Below are positions 44,565 to 55,929 of a DNA stretch of 64,000 nt, one piece after another. The translations under genes were made by a program, and so were the position numbers. The stretch is taken from NCBI RefSeq assembly GCF_030936135.1, contig NW_026776913.1, positions 248,001 to 312,000 of the forward strand, read 5' to 3'. Within the stretch, counting starts at the first letter, position 1, and each line of letters begins with the position of its first letter. The notes beneath the pieces are model-generated. The model had not been told where the DNA came from and ran no database searches. It saw only the letters and a program-made list of their open reading frames with translations. This DNA comes from Gavia stellata (taxonomy: Eukaryota > Chordata > Aves > Gaviiformes > Gaviidae).

Positions 44565-46158
44565 CAAACCGGGCTCGCTAGAGATAAATCTGGGGGTGGC
44601 ACACCAATGCTTGAGGGACGGTGTTCTAGCGAGGTCCTTCAGTCTGCTCCACGATGTGCTGAGTACAATGGAGCACATTTGAAATGTGTTTATACTAATG
44701 CATGCAGCATGCAAAATAAACAAGAGGAACTAGAAGCTGTGGCCCAGTACAGCCAAGGCAGCCTCCAACCTTCATGTCCCTCACCAGTCCCCTTTTGGCC
44801 CTGCGACCGCACACAGGTCTCTAATTCTTCCTGTTTATTCCCTGTGCTGCTCGTTCTGGGCGTCATCTCAAAGCACCAGCAGGAGAAGAAGGTTATCAGA
44901 AGTAGTCAACATGGATTCACCAAGCAAAGTCATGTCTGACCAATCTGATAGCCTTCTACGATGGCATGACTGCATGGATAGATGCGGGGAGGGCAGTGGT
45001 TGTTGTCTGCCTTGGCTTCAGCAAGGCTTTCGACACCGTCTCCCACATCATCCTCAGAGGCAAGCGTAGGAAGTGTGGGTTAGATGAATGGACAGTGGGA
45101 TGGATTGGAAACTGGCTGATAGACAGAGCTCTGAGGGTTGTGATTAGTGGCCCAGAGTCTAGTTGGAGGTCTGTCACAAGTGGTGTTCCCCAGGGGTCAG
45201 GACTGGGTCCAGTCCTGTTCAATATATTCATCAATGACCTGGATGAAGGGATAGAGTGTGCCCTCAGCAAGTTTGCTGATGACACAAAACTGGGAGGAGT
45301 GGCGGACACAGTGGAAGGCTGCGCTGCCATTCAGCATGACCTGGACAGGCTGGAGAGTTGGGCAGAGAGGAACCTGATGAAATTCAGCAAAGGCAAGTGT
45401 AGGGCACTGCACTGGGCGCAGAATAACCCCATGCATCAGCACAGGTTGGGGGCTGACCTGCTGGAGAGCAGCTCTGTGGAAAGGGACCTGGGAGTCCTGG
45501 GGGACAACAGGATGACCACGAGCCACCAATGTGCCCTTGGGGCCAAGGAGGCCAATGGCATCCTGGGCTGCATCCAGAAGAGTGTGGCTAGCAGGGCGAG
45601 GGAGGTTATCCTCCCCCTCTACTCTGCCCTGCTGAGGCCGCATCTGGAGTGCTGTGTCCTGTTCTGGGCTCCCCGGTTCAAGAAGGACAGGGAGCTGCTG
45701 GAGAGGGTCCAGCAAAGGGCTACGAAGATGATTAGGGGAGTGGAACAGCTTTCTTAGGAGGAAAGACTGAGGGTCTTGGGTCTTTCTAGTCTGGAGAAGA
45801 GAAGACTGAGGGGGATCTTATCAATGCTTAGAAATAGTTAAGGGGTGGGTGCCAGGAGGATGGGAACAGTCTTTTTTCAGTGGTGCCCAGTGACAGGACA
45901 AGAGGTAATGGGCACAAACATGGTCATAGGAAGTTCCGTCTACACATGAGGAGGAATTTCTTTCCTTTGAGGGTGTCAGAGCCCTGGAACAATCTGCCCA
46001 GAGAGGTTGTGGAGTCTCCTTCTCTGGAGATATTCAAAACTAGTGTGGAAGCATTCCTGTGCAACCTGCTGTAGGTGAACCTGATCTGGTGGGGGATTGG
46101 ACTAGATTATCTCTAGAGGTCCCTTCCAACCCCTCTCATTCTGTGATTCTGTGATTCT
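44565..46158 (+). mobile_element. CR1 LINE with long open RT segment
   Basis: Plus-strand CR1, deleted between the start of ORF2 (about 44,700, YTNACSMQNKQEELEAVAQ) and the RT. From 44,966 an open frame of 263 codons covers RT motifs [40 protein letters not shown], and the carboxy-terminal [20 protein letters not shown] and [12 protein letters not shown]. The 3' UTR ends with ATTCTGTG repeats at about 46,139-46,158. The endonuclease is gone, so it is not autonomous, but the RT part is among the best preserved here. Confidence 0.9.
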
Positions 46159-46610
46159 CTCGGTGGCTCCTTATCCCCTTCTGCAAGAGGGTGGGGACAA
46201 CTCTAGTCAGGTCCATGTTGAAGCTGTTTCCATGTTGGATGCAATGAATGGATTTCTTTTGTCCCTGTCAAACCAATGCATTGTTGGCTGTGAGTGAGAG
46301 TGTTGCAGTGGTCAGGAGGGTATTTTCTCCCTCACAGAGATGACCGTGCCTCCCTTCCATGCAGTCCGCAACTTGCGAATCCCCAGCAGAAGGTTTCTTA
46401 AGCAGTGCTATGGCTGCTTTCTCCCAGCTCTGAGCTCCTCGGCCCCTCGGGGAGGCAGGAGGAGGTCAGGGCCTGTGGGAACCAGAGTCAGAGGCCAGTA
46501 GAGGACAGAGGCCAGCAAGAGGTCACTTCTTCCTGAGACCCCGTATGCAGTGTGGTGTTGTGTATATTTGTGCTGAGCAGTGCTGAGAAGGGGGGATAAT
46601 GCCCGCTGTG
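46159..46610. other. Intergenic; no gene seen
   Basis: Unique-looking DNA between the CR1 3' end and the satellite array. Confidence 0.45.
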
Positions 46611-46614
46611 CTGT

Positions 46615-47205
46615 GTGTGCATCTGTAATGGTGTTGGTATCTGCATGGGGGTGTGTGATGCTATGGATATCTGCAATGGGATCAGTATCTGCAATGGCCT
46701 CTGCATCTGCAATGGGAAAGAATCTGCCACGGCATCTGCAAAGGTATCTGCATCCGGAATGCTGTGTGTGCAACTGTCCTGTCAGCTACAGCTCTCCAAT
46801 GCAGCCATCACTGCGGATGGAGATACCATTGTGGATAACATTGCCAATGCTGGTGCAGATGCCACTGCAGATGGAAATACACTTTCAGATGCAATTGCTG
46901 ATGGAGATGCTATTGAGGATGCAGGTGCCATTGCAGATACCATGGCAGATGCAGACACCATTGGAGATGCAGGTGCCTTTGAAGATTCCTTTGAAGGTAC
47001 CGGCATCGATGCCACTGGAGATGCCATGGCAGATGCAGATACCATTACAGACACTACCGGAGATGCAGGTGCTGTGTCAGACACCATTGCAGCTGCAGAT
47101 ACCACAGCAGATGGCATTGAAGATGCAAGTCCAGTTTCCGATGCAACTACCGATGGAGACGCCCTTGAAGATGTTGATGCCATTGCAGATACTACATGGC
47201 CAGAA
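46615..47205. repeat. 12-bp-based satellite array with internal inversion
   Basis: 46,620-46,760 consists of variants of TGTATCTGCAAT; 46,800-47,205 consists of the reverse complement (ATTGCAGATGCC). The two arms could pair as a large imperfect hairpin. The period is a multiple of 6 and usually 12, so frames stay open and give artificial Cys-Ile-Cys-Asn and Asp-Ala repeats. The same family forms 58,075-58,975. Confidence 0.88.
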
Positions 47206-49204
47206 ATTTAGCGAGCTTCCGCTTATGAGGCAAAGACACTTGCTAAAGTGGACACACATCTTGTTGACTCCACACAGCTATAGAAGATATCACAGTTCAG
47301 GGTGTGCACGTACAGCCTACCCTCCCTGCTTCCTAGGAAAAAACCCTTTGAGATCGACCCCTTGCTGAAGCCTCGACCATGGGCAGACACTCGGCTCTGC
47401 CTGGTAATCCCCTGTTGCTCCCCTGCCAGGTCCCGGGGCTTCCCCTTACTGCAGGGGTCATGAGTAGATTCAGCTACTGCAATTGAATGATCATGATTTT
47501 ACTGATACTTTTTGTCTGTGTCTTCTTGAAAGTGGATCTGCAAATCCGGTTCCTATTTCACGTAATGAAGACTTCCGATGGGATTTTGAGGAAAGGACCG
47601 ATGGCAGGGAAAGGGAGGACTCGAGGTTGTTTGGGGATGAAGTAGGGCTAAAAACAGCTAGTCACGATGAAGGAGGTTGCTGGTAAGTACACTTGTCCGG
47701 CCATGCCCTGCAACTGATGGCCCCAGCCTGTCCTGCCTTCTTGTTAAACTCCATTTCACTACTTCCTGGAGTGAGGGGGATCTCTGCTCGTTCTGTGGAG
47801 GTATGAGTCCTCCCACACCAGAGGGGGGACCACAAGTCATAGGAGCTCATGTGCCTGGGGGGCAGCCAAAAGGAGAGACCCAAGTGCCTGCATATCATGT
47901 AGATGTGCGTGTCAGTGTGTGTAACTGCGAGCCAACATCAGGCTGGAGTAGCCAGTGAGTAGGATAAGGGGCCTGGGAAGGAGGTACCAGAGAGACCTTA
48001 CGTCTGGACCGCATGCCAAAGAGCGCCGGGGCTCTGGGAGTTGACTCCTGGAGGGAGCAGGTGGTCCAAAGCATCGCCTGGAGAAACTGTGGGGTCTTGG
48101 GGCTCTGGTACTGGTAAGGCCATAGGTCTGGACCAGGAGGGGAAGTGGTCCTTTACATGCCCCGGCAAGTACCTCAGATACAGCTCTCGAGGGGGCACTG
48201 GCTGCTTATGGTCAGACCCCGGAGCTCTGCCTGAAAACCTGGGAACTGCTCTCAATACTTTAAAAAAAGAAAGAAAAAAAACCCAGCACCTTTTTACCAG
48301 CTGCCATGTTTCAGTACTTTCAATAAAATGTCACTGTATTTTCTATCCTGCCAAAATGGGACTTTTGAGACTGTGTATTTATTGCAGGAGAAGAAATCCT
48401 GATCTTGCCCTGTGCTTGCATTGCCAGTACTCTGTCTGTCATGCTGCGTATTTAATCTCCCTAACCTTCCAGGTGTTTCTGCCTGTCCTGATCAAACTCC
48501 CCACGTCGGAAGTCATCTCTTCAGAAAACGATCTGGACATACGCACTTTCCACTGTTCTCCAGGGTTTTCCGCCTCTTACTCTTTGATCATTCAGATCCC
48601 TCTCACCTATCACCCTGCTTTGAGCTCCAGGGAGGTAAAGCGTCATTGTCTTTCAGTCCTCTCTTGTCTTTCAGTACTCTCCCTCATAGTCCCTATAGGC
48701 AACTCTTCAACTGGGGTGGTGAACCTCGTTGGAAGCTGCTAAAAATAACCATACAGCTGAGAAGTGTGTTTATTGTGGATTAAGTTCTCTTCTGTTTTAC
48801 TTTTTCTTCTTTTTTCTTTCCCCCAATTAAAGAACCCTGTTTCCATGCAGTTCTCCACGGAGAGCAGGCAGGAATTGCTGCAAAGCAGCTGTAATATTCA
48901 GCTGCAGACTTTGGTGGAGAAGTCTGATGTAAAGAAAAGTGATGCAAGTCCCTGGTGGCCAACGAGATCAATGGCAGGGTTGGAGAGGTGAGGAGCAAGG
49001 CTGTCCATACCGTGTCTGGCCTCGAGGGACTGCTTTTCCTACCTGTCCACACCTCTTTAGGAGACACTCTGCATCCATATCAACTGGAGAATTCTCCGAT
49101 CACATCATCAGATTGCTCATTGAAAAGGTTGAGCTAGCTATGCTACTTCAGGGTAGGTGCCTACCTCTCTAATTGGCTATACAAATGTTGAAGACCTGAA
49201 GAAA
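47206..49204. other. Unassigned DNA, possible LTR relic near 47.7 kb
   Basis: No gene. 47,720-47,790 loosely resembles 59,810-59,870 (a TTRTTAAACT word after a CTGTC-TGCC-TCTT run), which may be an unidentified LTR family. 48,255-48,285 is A-rich. Nothing else recognised. Confidence 0.35.
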
Positions 49205-50250
49205 ACTATAGAAGAGGCATAGCTCGTTAGCGCTTTCTGCATTTTAATGAGCCCCATGGTGTATGTAGTGCTGACTCCAGGAGCCTCAGGTACTGAGAAG
49301 AGACTGAACAATCCCCTCAAGGAGACAAAGGCAGAAGACAAACCTAAAATACTCTGAAGCATTACTGGGCCCCACTGAGGGCCATTACTGACAAAGCCTC
49401 CCCAGGGACTCGTTAGAGCCGATAACTGGAGGCTGTGATTGCAGGTAGGCAAAGGCACTGTGCAGGTGGCTCTGACGCTGACAAAGCCCTTGGATTGTTA
49501 CATGGAGCACAAAGGCCAAGCCCTGACCCCCGGCCCATGGAAGGGGGATCCTGTCCCTCACACGCGGGTCAGGGCCCTTCCTGGGCCAGTGGATGTGGGG
49601 TCTGCAATGCCCAGTGCAGGAAAATGGAACAACACTCCCAGCTTCCCCATGGGGTTGCAAGGAGGAAATGAGGCTCCAGTGCCATGAGGACAACATGTCT
49701 TCTCACAGCCCTTGGTGGCACAGACAACTGCCATAGCCCAGAGGACAAAGACCTGGGTTCTGTTCATGCCTTCCAGCCTGGCCAGCGCCCTTGGCAGTTT
49801 CCATCGCAGGCTGTCCCACACCTGCCCCTGTTTTCCTGCAGGCTGTAGACATCCATCTTGCTTCTCCACCTTGCTCTCCCCTGGGCATTTCTCTGCCTTC
49901 ACTGACGTCTCCCCACCCTCACCAGCCGTTCGTTGAAACACAAAGCCATGGTCTGATCACCAACTCTCACTGGGTGAGCTCTTGCACCACAGCTCTACCC
50001 TTCGAGTGACATTTCTTCTTCCTCATGTCCAGGCTCCACTTTCCAAGCTGCACTTTGTAGCAGCTTTTCTCTCTCCTGCTTTTTCCCACCTCCAAGGAAA
50101 GCTCAAAATTCTCAGAAAGCACCCTTCAAGCACGCGACCTAACTCATCAGCCTTCTTGTGGCCCTTCACCTGAGCTGAGAGAGTAAACTCACTGTGATCT
50201 TCTAAACCACGTGACTTTCCCTGGCCTTTCAGCTTCTTGGATAGGCACAA
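49205..50250 (-). repeat. Orphan copy of OR2 distal upstream block with CR1-like part
   Basis: Aligns in reverse with 32,200-33,005 over about 850 bp (shared GGGGAGGCTTTGTCAG, GTCTACAGCCTGCAG, 'gggcattgcagaccccacatcc'). It ends near 49,230 at a CTCATTAAAATG word corresponding to TAATTAAAACAC of the OR2 block. In the OR2 unit this block lies upstream of the gene, but no OR is found at the equivalent place left of 49.2 kb. Confidence 0.7.
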
Positions 50251-50389
50251 ACAAGCCCTATGCCTGCTGCTGTCCCGTCAGGTACTCAGGCAGAAGGCAC
50301 ATGCCAACCCATATCCATGCCCTATTCCTGGATGGGGCTCCACCATGTGGAGGGATAATAAGGACATTCAAGAGTGTTGGCCCAAATGC

Positions 50390-50860
50390 TAATCACTGAG
50401 GGATTCTGGGTATGACTGGCTTCTAAAAAGACTTTGTACTGCTGATGACATTTGGGCCTCACCATCCAGCCAACTTCCCACCCACCCTACCATCCATTTC
50501 TTCAGCCTTGATAGCATCAGTCCGGCTCTAGGGAGACTCTGGGAGATGATGTCAAAGGCCTTGCAAAAGTCCAGGTACACAACGTGCCCTCGTTTCCCCT
50601 AACCATTCTGGTTCAGCAATGCCTTTCTTGTCCTTCAAGGGCCTGGAGATGGCTGCAGGACAACTTTCCCCATGTCCTCCTAGAGTCTGAGGTAGGCAGG
50701 CCACTTGCAATTCTGTCAATCCTCATCCCTGCCCTTCTTGAAGAGGGGTTTGATGTCTGCTTTTTCCAAGGACCACAGAACCTCCATGATTGCTCCGGCA
50801 CTTTTGAGGTCACAATCCAGAATCACAGGCAAGGGTGACGTAGCAGTCAGGAGCACTTGC
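50390..50860 (-). mobile_element. Degenerate CR1 RT fragment
   Basis: Minus-strand translation shows YLDFCKAFDIISQ and KWMVGWVGSWLDGEAQ (50,400-50,580), with the preceding part of RT from 50,600 to 50,850 (KADIKPLFKKGRDED). Many stops. Confidence 0.75.
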
Positions 50861-51600
50861 AATGAGCCTGTCCAAGGCAGCTGAGATGAATGTAGCTGGG
50901 AAAATGGAAATTTGTTCTTGGAGTCACACACAGAAATGTCGGAGCTCTGCCAGGTGCCCATGTCTCAGCTGGTCTCTTGCAATCCTCGTACACACAAGGG
51001 TGATCAGAGAGTGGAGTCCTTGCCTTGCACGTGCAGAGGCAGTGCACTGCAGCAGTCACAGTGTCTCTCTGACCTCCTGCTGCTGCTCCCAGAGGCTGGG
51101 AGGCACCTCAGCCCTGCGGTGTATCGCCCTGCTCTGCACTCGTCTGAGATGCTCCACGGCATGAGGAATGGACACGGGGACGTCCGTTCAATGAAGCACA
51201 TCCCAGTGCTGCATCCAGGTGCTTTCCCAGGGGATGTTACTCTCAAAGTGAGAAGTGACCTTGAGACACTGTCTGTCCCAGAGGCCTTCATGGCACCCCC
51301 AGGAAGAGCTGATGGCATTTGTGCTCACTCGGGTTCATCTCCCCACACGCACACCATGTGCATGCTTACGTCTCGTCTGTACAATGCAAACCTGGACTTC
51401 TGACCTGGTCATTCGGTGTCCCTCTGTGGAGGGACAAGCAACCTCTCCGAGCTGGGGTGAGAGGCCATTGTGGAAATGGTGGTGGTTATTGGCTGGTGTG
51501 TGACGACTGCCCTGGGGCAGCTGCCCGGGGTGTCCAGCGAACACGGGCACAAGTCAGACCCTGCTCTGCTGGTCCTCCATGTCTCTGACTGGTCCCACAG
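50861..51600. other. Intergenic; no gene seen
   Basis: Domain-free open frames only. Confidence 0.4.
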
Positions 51601-52105
51601 CAAGAAATGGAGGCCAGTGAGAATGTCCATCCAGCCGGCACGCTGAGGAGATCTCCGCTCCAGGCAACTTGCAGCCCCAGGTGCCAAACTTGGTCCCCAG
51701 GACGGCATGAGAGAATTGGCCCAGGGGATGCTCAGGAAGGTCCTTTTGCCCCAGGGACAGGGCAGCCTGCCCCCAGCTGCCACCCTCAGCAAAGGGTTTC
51801 TCTTTCCATGTCTCCCCTGCACACACACAGTGCCCTGCTCTTCTCCTCGCACTGGCCAGTCACCCCTGCACCCCCTCCCCAGGCTCCCCACAGCCTCCGA
51901 GCTGGCGGCGTTGCTCTGAAGAGCAAGCAGGCTGTGGAACCCAGGGCCATGGGGTGAGTCCACACGGTCATGCTGGTCATGCTGGGAGGCAGACCCAGCT
52001 CCCGGTGACTACTGCCCCCTTCACCTCAGCACACAGACACTGCCCCACGTCTCCAGAGAAGATCTCAAAGAAAGGATCTCAGGCAAACCACCTGGAGCAG
52101 GGTCC
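51601..52105. repeat. OR3 3' flank, paralogous to OR1 3' flank
   Basis: 51,640-51,960 resembles 19,400-19,640 in the same position relative to its OR gene. Noncoding. Confidence 0.5.
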
Positions 52106-52111
52106 TTTATT
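52106..52111 (-). terminator. Candidate polyadenylation signal of OR3
   Basis: AATAAA on the minus strand 110 bp after the OR3 stop. Confidence 0.55.
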
Positions 52112-52220
52112 TTGTTTAAACACACAGCTCCCAATTTACACAAAGTCTCTGGGTCACAGAGGACAGGCAGATACTGAAATAGAAATAGGATGAAGAATGA
52201 CTTCCTTTTTGTGGACAGCA

Positions 52221-53273
52221 TTAATACAACCAAGAAAAGCTAAAAACCAAAGAAACCAAACCAAACAACCTACCAAAGAGAGTCTGGGCATGTAATGAGT
52301 TATGTGACAAGTGATATGCAGAAGAAGATGGGCGGTTCATTGCTGCTTCTGAAAAGCAACCAGTCATGAGTTTCCTTAGGGCATCCTTGAGCTCCTGGTT
52401 CCTCATGCTGTAGATGAGGGGGTTCACTGCTGGAGGCACCACCGAGTACAGAACTGCCATCACCAGGTCCAGGGATGGGGAGGAGATGGAGGGGGGCTTT
52501 AGGTGGGCAAACATGATAGTGCTGATGAACAGGGAGACCACAGCCAGGTGAGGGAGGCACGTGGAAATGGCTTTGTGCCGTCCCTGCTCTGAGGGGATCC
52601 TCAGCACGGTCCTCAAGATCTGCACATAGGACAGCACAATGAAAACAAAACACCCAAAACTAAAACAAGCACTAACCACAATAAACCCAACTTCCCTGAG
52701 GTAGGCGTCTGAGCAGGAGAGCTTGAGGATCTGTGGAATTTCACAGAAGAACTGGTCCAAGGCATTACCTTGGCAGAGAGGTAGTGAAAATGTATTGGCT
52801 GTGTGCAGCACAGCATAGAAAAAAATACTGCCCCAGGCAGCTGCTGCCATGTGGACACAAGCTCTGCTGCCCAGGAGGGTCCCATAGTGCAGGGGTTTGC
52901 AGATGGCAATGTAGCGGTCGTAGGCCATGATGGTGAGAAGATAAAACTCTGCTGACATGAAAAGGACAAACAGAAAGACTTGAGCAGCACATCCTGCAAA
53001 GGAGATGGCCCTGGTGTCCCAGAGGGAATTGGCCATGGCTTTGGGGACAGTGGTGGAGATGGAGCCCAGGTCGATGACAGAAAGGTTGAGAAGGAAGAAG
53101 TACATGGGGGTGTGGAGGTGGTGGTCGCAGACTATGGCGGTGATGATGAGGCCATTGCCCAGGAGGGCAGCCAGGTAGATGCCCAGGAAGAGGCAGAAGT
53201 GCAAGAGCTGCAGCTCCCGCGTATCTGCGAATGCCAGGAGGAGGAACTGGGTGATGGAGCTGCTGTTGGACAT
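52221..53273 (-). CDS. OR3: intact OR14-like olfactory receptor with extended tail
   Basis: 350-residue odorant receptor in one coding exon. The start at 53,273 (MSNSSS) follows the paralogs; the acceptor GGACAG (AG at 53,299-53,298, exon from 53,297) lies just upstream, so the longer open frame to 53,360 reads into intron. The landmarks match OR1: LLGN, PMYFF, MAYDRYIAICKPLHYG, FFCEIP, SY in TM5, KAISTC (Ile where the others have Phe) before TM6, PAVNPLIY in TM7. After the shared end of helix 8 (ELKDALRKLMTGCFSEA) the frame stays open for about 40 more residues, finishing in a hydrophobic FGRLFGLVSLVFSFSWLY. OR1 and OR2 stop at 311. Whether the tail is used as written needs a transcript. Confidence 0.93.
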   Translation of the reverse strand: MSNSSSITQFLLLAFADTRELQLLHFCLFLGIYLAALLGNGLIITAIVCDHHLHTPMYFFLLNLSVIDLGSISTTVPKAMANSLWDTRAISFAGCAAQVFLFVLFMSAEFYLLTIMAYDRYIAICKPLHYGTLLGSRACVHMAAAAWGSIFFYAVLHTANTFSLPLCQGNALDQFFCEIPQILKLSCSDAYLREVGFIVVSACFSFGCFVFIVLSYVQILRTVLRIPSEQGRHKAISTCLPHLAVVSLFISTIMFAHLKPPSISSPSLDLVMAVLYSVVPPAVNPLIYSMRNQELKDALRKLMTGCFSEAAMNRPSSSAYHLSHNSLHAQTLFGRLFGLVSLVFSFSWLY

Positions 53274-53297
53274 TTTCTGTCTCTTGGTCTGGGGGCT

Positions 53298-55050
53298 CTG
53301 TCCAAAAAAGGAAAAAACAGGAAAAATTAGGACAGATTTCTCTGAGAAAACCCACTCCATTTTTCATCGCAACCCCACGCAGTTGGAATACATTTCCATT
53401 CTCTAGTTTGTGCTGGCTGAGTGTGCTGTGAGGAGCAGGAGCTCTGCCCTTCTGCTGCTGAGGAGTCAACTTTGCTCTGCTGCAGTGGGTACATGGGACC
53501 TGACTTGTGACAGCTCCGATGATCACAGGGGATGTCAGATGTAATCCACCTTTCATGGAAAAATTCAATATCTGCACTCATGACATGGAAGAACGTGGGC
53601 TGTGAAAGAGAGGCTCAGCATGACTTTCTTATAACTTTGTCTGTGTTTTTTCACAGGGCTGCAGTGTACATCAGTCCTTTTCCCATCTGCCCTGTGCTTT
53701 CGCTTGTGCTGCCTTGGAGATGACTTCACACACAAATTAGTCTTTTAAAAAAAACCCTAATCCTGGACTCTGATGAGACCAGAGGAGTCCTGTTTCAAAG
53801 AACAGCTCTGCAAACTCTTCTCCAGCCCAGCCCAGAGGTGGAGGTGTGATGGAGGGGGCAGGACACGACCCCTCCCAGAGAGAAGCAACTGACTCTGCGA
53901 GGAGAGTGCCGACCCCCAAGGAAAGGCTCCGCACTCCCGAGGATCCCACAGCAGAGCTGCGCCTTTCTGGGGGGCAGCTTGCAAGCCCTGCAGGACAGGC
54001 AAAGCAGAGACTCGGGGGTCCCTCCGATGGGAGGTTCTACAGAGAGAGTCAGCTCATTGCCCCGCAGACAGTGCCCAGCAGACATCTGCAGGGAAACACA
54101 GAAAGAGAGCTGCCTGAGCGCACCCTCCCCCTGTGCTTGTTTGCAGTGTCCTCCCAACCCCGTCCCTGTCTCTGCTGCCTGCAGCTGTCCCTGCCAGGAG
54201 CTGGTTCTCTGTCCCCTGTGTCTCCTCCCTGGCAGTGCTCACAGAGCCCATCCCACCCGCTGCCTGCTCAGCTCTGCCCTGCAGAGCCCTCCCTGCAGCA
54301 GGACACTGCCCAGGGGCATCTCTGGGTGTGCAGGCTCTGAGGGGAACATCAGACCAGCCCTGGCGAGGCTGGAAAAGTGACCCTGATGCTGTCTGTAACC
54401 ACGGCATGGTGATTTCCAACACTCCCCGCTTTATTCACCTCTAAGAGGAACAGACTTGGAATTTCAGTGCCTCCTCCGGAAATGAGAGATTAATTTCTAT
54501 GTGCCATTGCCCACCCAGACAACCCAGAGGAGAAGATTGAAAGACCAGGATCCTTCCCTTTCAGGCAGCCCCTGCCTTGCTGTGCTTCCTGAAAAGTCTC
54601 CTGGGAAGATCCTGCAGTGATGTGGAGCTGTGAGCAGCTCTGACCCACACAGCACCCTCTCAACAGCAGAAGCACCCTGCCATTGCACTGGTCTCTCCTT
54701 CCACCCCCAGCTTCTCCCCACAGCGCCGTGGGGAGCTCCCCGGGCAGGCTGAGTGCTGACCCTGGCAGGCGGCAGAGTCCCTGCCCCAGCACCCAGCCCC
54801 GGGGGTGCAGGGACCCTGCTCGGAAGGACAGCCCTGGGCACCCCTGGCTGCACACCCACCTTCACACCCTGCAGCCGTCCCTGGCAGAAGGCAGCCCTCA
54901 TGCCCTGTCCCTCTGATGGTGCAGCAGGGAAGCCCTGCTCTGGGGCACCTCCTCCTCCTCTATACAGGAGTGAGATTCCTGGGTACCATGCCAGCTTTAC
55001 GAGAGCCCTCCATGAACTGCAGCTGCATTGCCCTGCACCCAGAGACTTAC
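53298..55050 (-). other. OR3 5' UTR intron
   Basis: A 1,753-bp intron between donor GTAAGT (55,050-55,045) and the acceptor at 53,299-53,298. 53,330-53,580 closely matches the DNA before OR2 (34,360-34,620). 54,140-54,420 resembles 62,470-62,700 in the OR4 intron. 54,680-55,050 is nearly identical to 62,950-63,275. No gene inside. Confidence 0.55.
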
Positions 55051-55425
55051 CGTGTCAAGGGCTGTGAAGATTTCTCCTCCAGTGAGCTCGCCTCTGTCCT
55101 CCCACCCCAGACTGCCTTTAACCTCTCTCTGCCTTGATCCTCTCCCCTCGGTGCCTGCAGGCAGTGCCCTCAGCCCTGCTGCGCTCTGCAGAGGAGCTGC
55201 TCCTGGGCAGAGCTGTCTCTCTTCAGCGCTGCCCGCTTGCCATGAGCTCCCTCCATCCCAGGAGCCCGGCCCAGCTCAGCAGCAGAGGAGCAGCCCAAGG
55301 CGGCACTTTCTCTGCCCCTCGGGGCTCCCCCCAGGGGTCCCTGGGGCTCCAGGGGAACCTGCTGTGAAACAGGCTGGAGCAATCACTGAGGTTCCCTCCC
55401 GCAGCTGGGGAGAGACACTTCTTTC
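55051..55425 (-). promoter_or_regulatory. OR3 5' noncoding exon end and upstream block
   Basis: Exon end CTTGACACG at 55,051, donor GTAAGT. The block to about 55,425 is nearly identical to OR4 (63,276-63,650), then diverges abruptly. EBF-like core TCCCTGGGG at 55,338-55,346. Confidence 0.55.
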
Positions 55426-55929
55426 CAGCACTCACATTTCTCCTATCAGGAAAAGAGTCAGGCATGAGATTCACGTTTTGTTTGTTTCATCATTAGACAG
55501 GACACCAGGAAGGTGACAGAACAGGATCTAATTTCTGCAAGCTGGGGCCATGTCTTCAGTTGACTGAATTCAGACATTTCATTCTGGGTTTGTAGTCCTA
55601 GGGATAAAAAGACATCCAGAATACTTTTGTCGAAGCCATGTCTCTCCTCTGAAGCAAAGCCTTTGCACACCCAGGCTCTTGGACACTTGATAACAGGTTC
55701 CCCTATGGCAAGTATGACCCTGCCTGATGCCACAGCTGTGGTGCTTCAGCCCAGATGTGCAGCAATGACCTCAGCCAGGGCCACGGACAGGACAAACTGG
55801 AGCCGTTACTGTGGGAGACAGAGCTGTGACCTGATGGCAGAGCTCAGTCCAGCTGGTCTTCAAGGACAGCATCCTCCAAGCTCTGCAATAACCCAGACTG
55901 CAACTCAAAGGAAACTAGAAAGGGCACCA
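55426..55929. other. Upstream flank of OR3
   Basis: Unique relative to the OR4 copy; from about 55,880 it aligns with the OR1 flank (23,690 onward). No gene. Confidence 0.45.

Noticed and set aside
46580-47368. 198- and 262-codon frames over the satellite array
   Set aside because: The repeat period is a multiple of three and contains no stop, so several frames on both strands stay open; the peptide is a by-product of the repeat.
52221-53360. Longer OR3 reading frame starting at 53,360
   Set aside because: The extra 29 codons read through the pyrimidine-rich tract and acceptor before the coding exon.
54490-55516. Open frames of 90-160 codons repeated at 22.3, 33.4, 55.1 and 63.3 kb
   Set aside because: They recur because the OR upstream block is duplicated; both strands are open and no domain is present.
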